Of a stretch of 37,502 bases of DNA, positions 37,330 to 37,502 are shown in pieces (within the stretch, counting starts at the first letter, position 1; every line of letters begins with the position of its first letter). Source of the stretch: Acidimicrobiales bacterium (GTDB lineage: Bacteria > Actinomycetota > Acidimicrobiia > Acidimicrobiales > JABEUL01); NCBI GenBank assembly GCA_027371755.1, contig DAHXLF010000007.1:1-37502 (forward strand), written 5' to 3'. The notes beneath the pieces are model-generated. The model was not told the origin of the DNA, did not search any database, and saw nothing but the letters and a program-made list of their open reading frames with translations. The translations under genes were made by a program, and so were the position numbers.

Positions 37330-37502
37330 AGAAGTATTACGCTCATTAACCGACAGTTTCGGAATAGATTTTCATGGAGGATCTTATTGTGGATGGTTCA
37401 CTAAACAACTAATTAAAATTGATAAGTGGACATACTCAAAAATCCGGACACGACACTCAAGCACTTTGCTCAAGATTCTTTGATTCAAATTCAACTGGGG
37501 AC

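Noticed and set aside
37140-37502. Intact mobile element (IS or integrase) at the right end
   Set aside because: No transposase or recombinase motif was readable in any frame; only short ORFs of ~50 codons or fewer.

Overview
Gene-dense, AT-rich bacterial window, most likely from an actinobacterium; Acidimicrobiia-like is an inference from the WhiB gene and mycobacterium-like synteny. From left to right it carries: (i) a complete System I cytochrome c maturation operon on the minus strand, ccmABCDEFG plus a CcmH/CcmI-like TPR fusion, including a 47-aa ccmD with a GTG start that the ORF track missed; (ii) tRNA-Pro(CGG); (iii) a secreted CocE/X-Pro-type hydrolase lipoprotein; (iv) a CorC/HlyC CBS protein and an orphan response regulator; (v) two ArsA/Get3-like ATPases divergent from a whiB gene, with NUDIX, MBL-fold and thioredoxin genes nearby, resembling the mycobacterial Rv3672c-Rv3681c neighbourhood; (vi) a VKOR plus DUF929-like oxidative-folding pair; (vii) CtaG plus a membrane-domain/SCO fusion plus a lipoprotein; (viii) a YeiH-type transporter overlapping tail-to-tail with a LysR gene; (ix) Mrp and a quinone oxidoreductase; (x) a six-gene complex I/hydrogenase-4-like operon whose large subunit has lost all four [NiFe] cysteines, next to a cysteine-free ArsR regulator, an arrangement like M. 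tuberculosis Rv0081-Rv0087; (xi) an acyl-CoA dehydrogenase. The last ~300 bp contain a perfect 32-bp inverted repeat built on a cysS 3'-end-like fragment. The most noteworthy items are the Ehr-like complex with its regulator, the SCO fusion module, the terminal inverted repeat and an orphan terminator near 6.9 kb. All assignments come from reading motifs; no database search was run.
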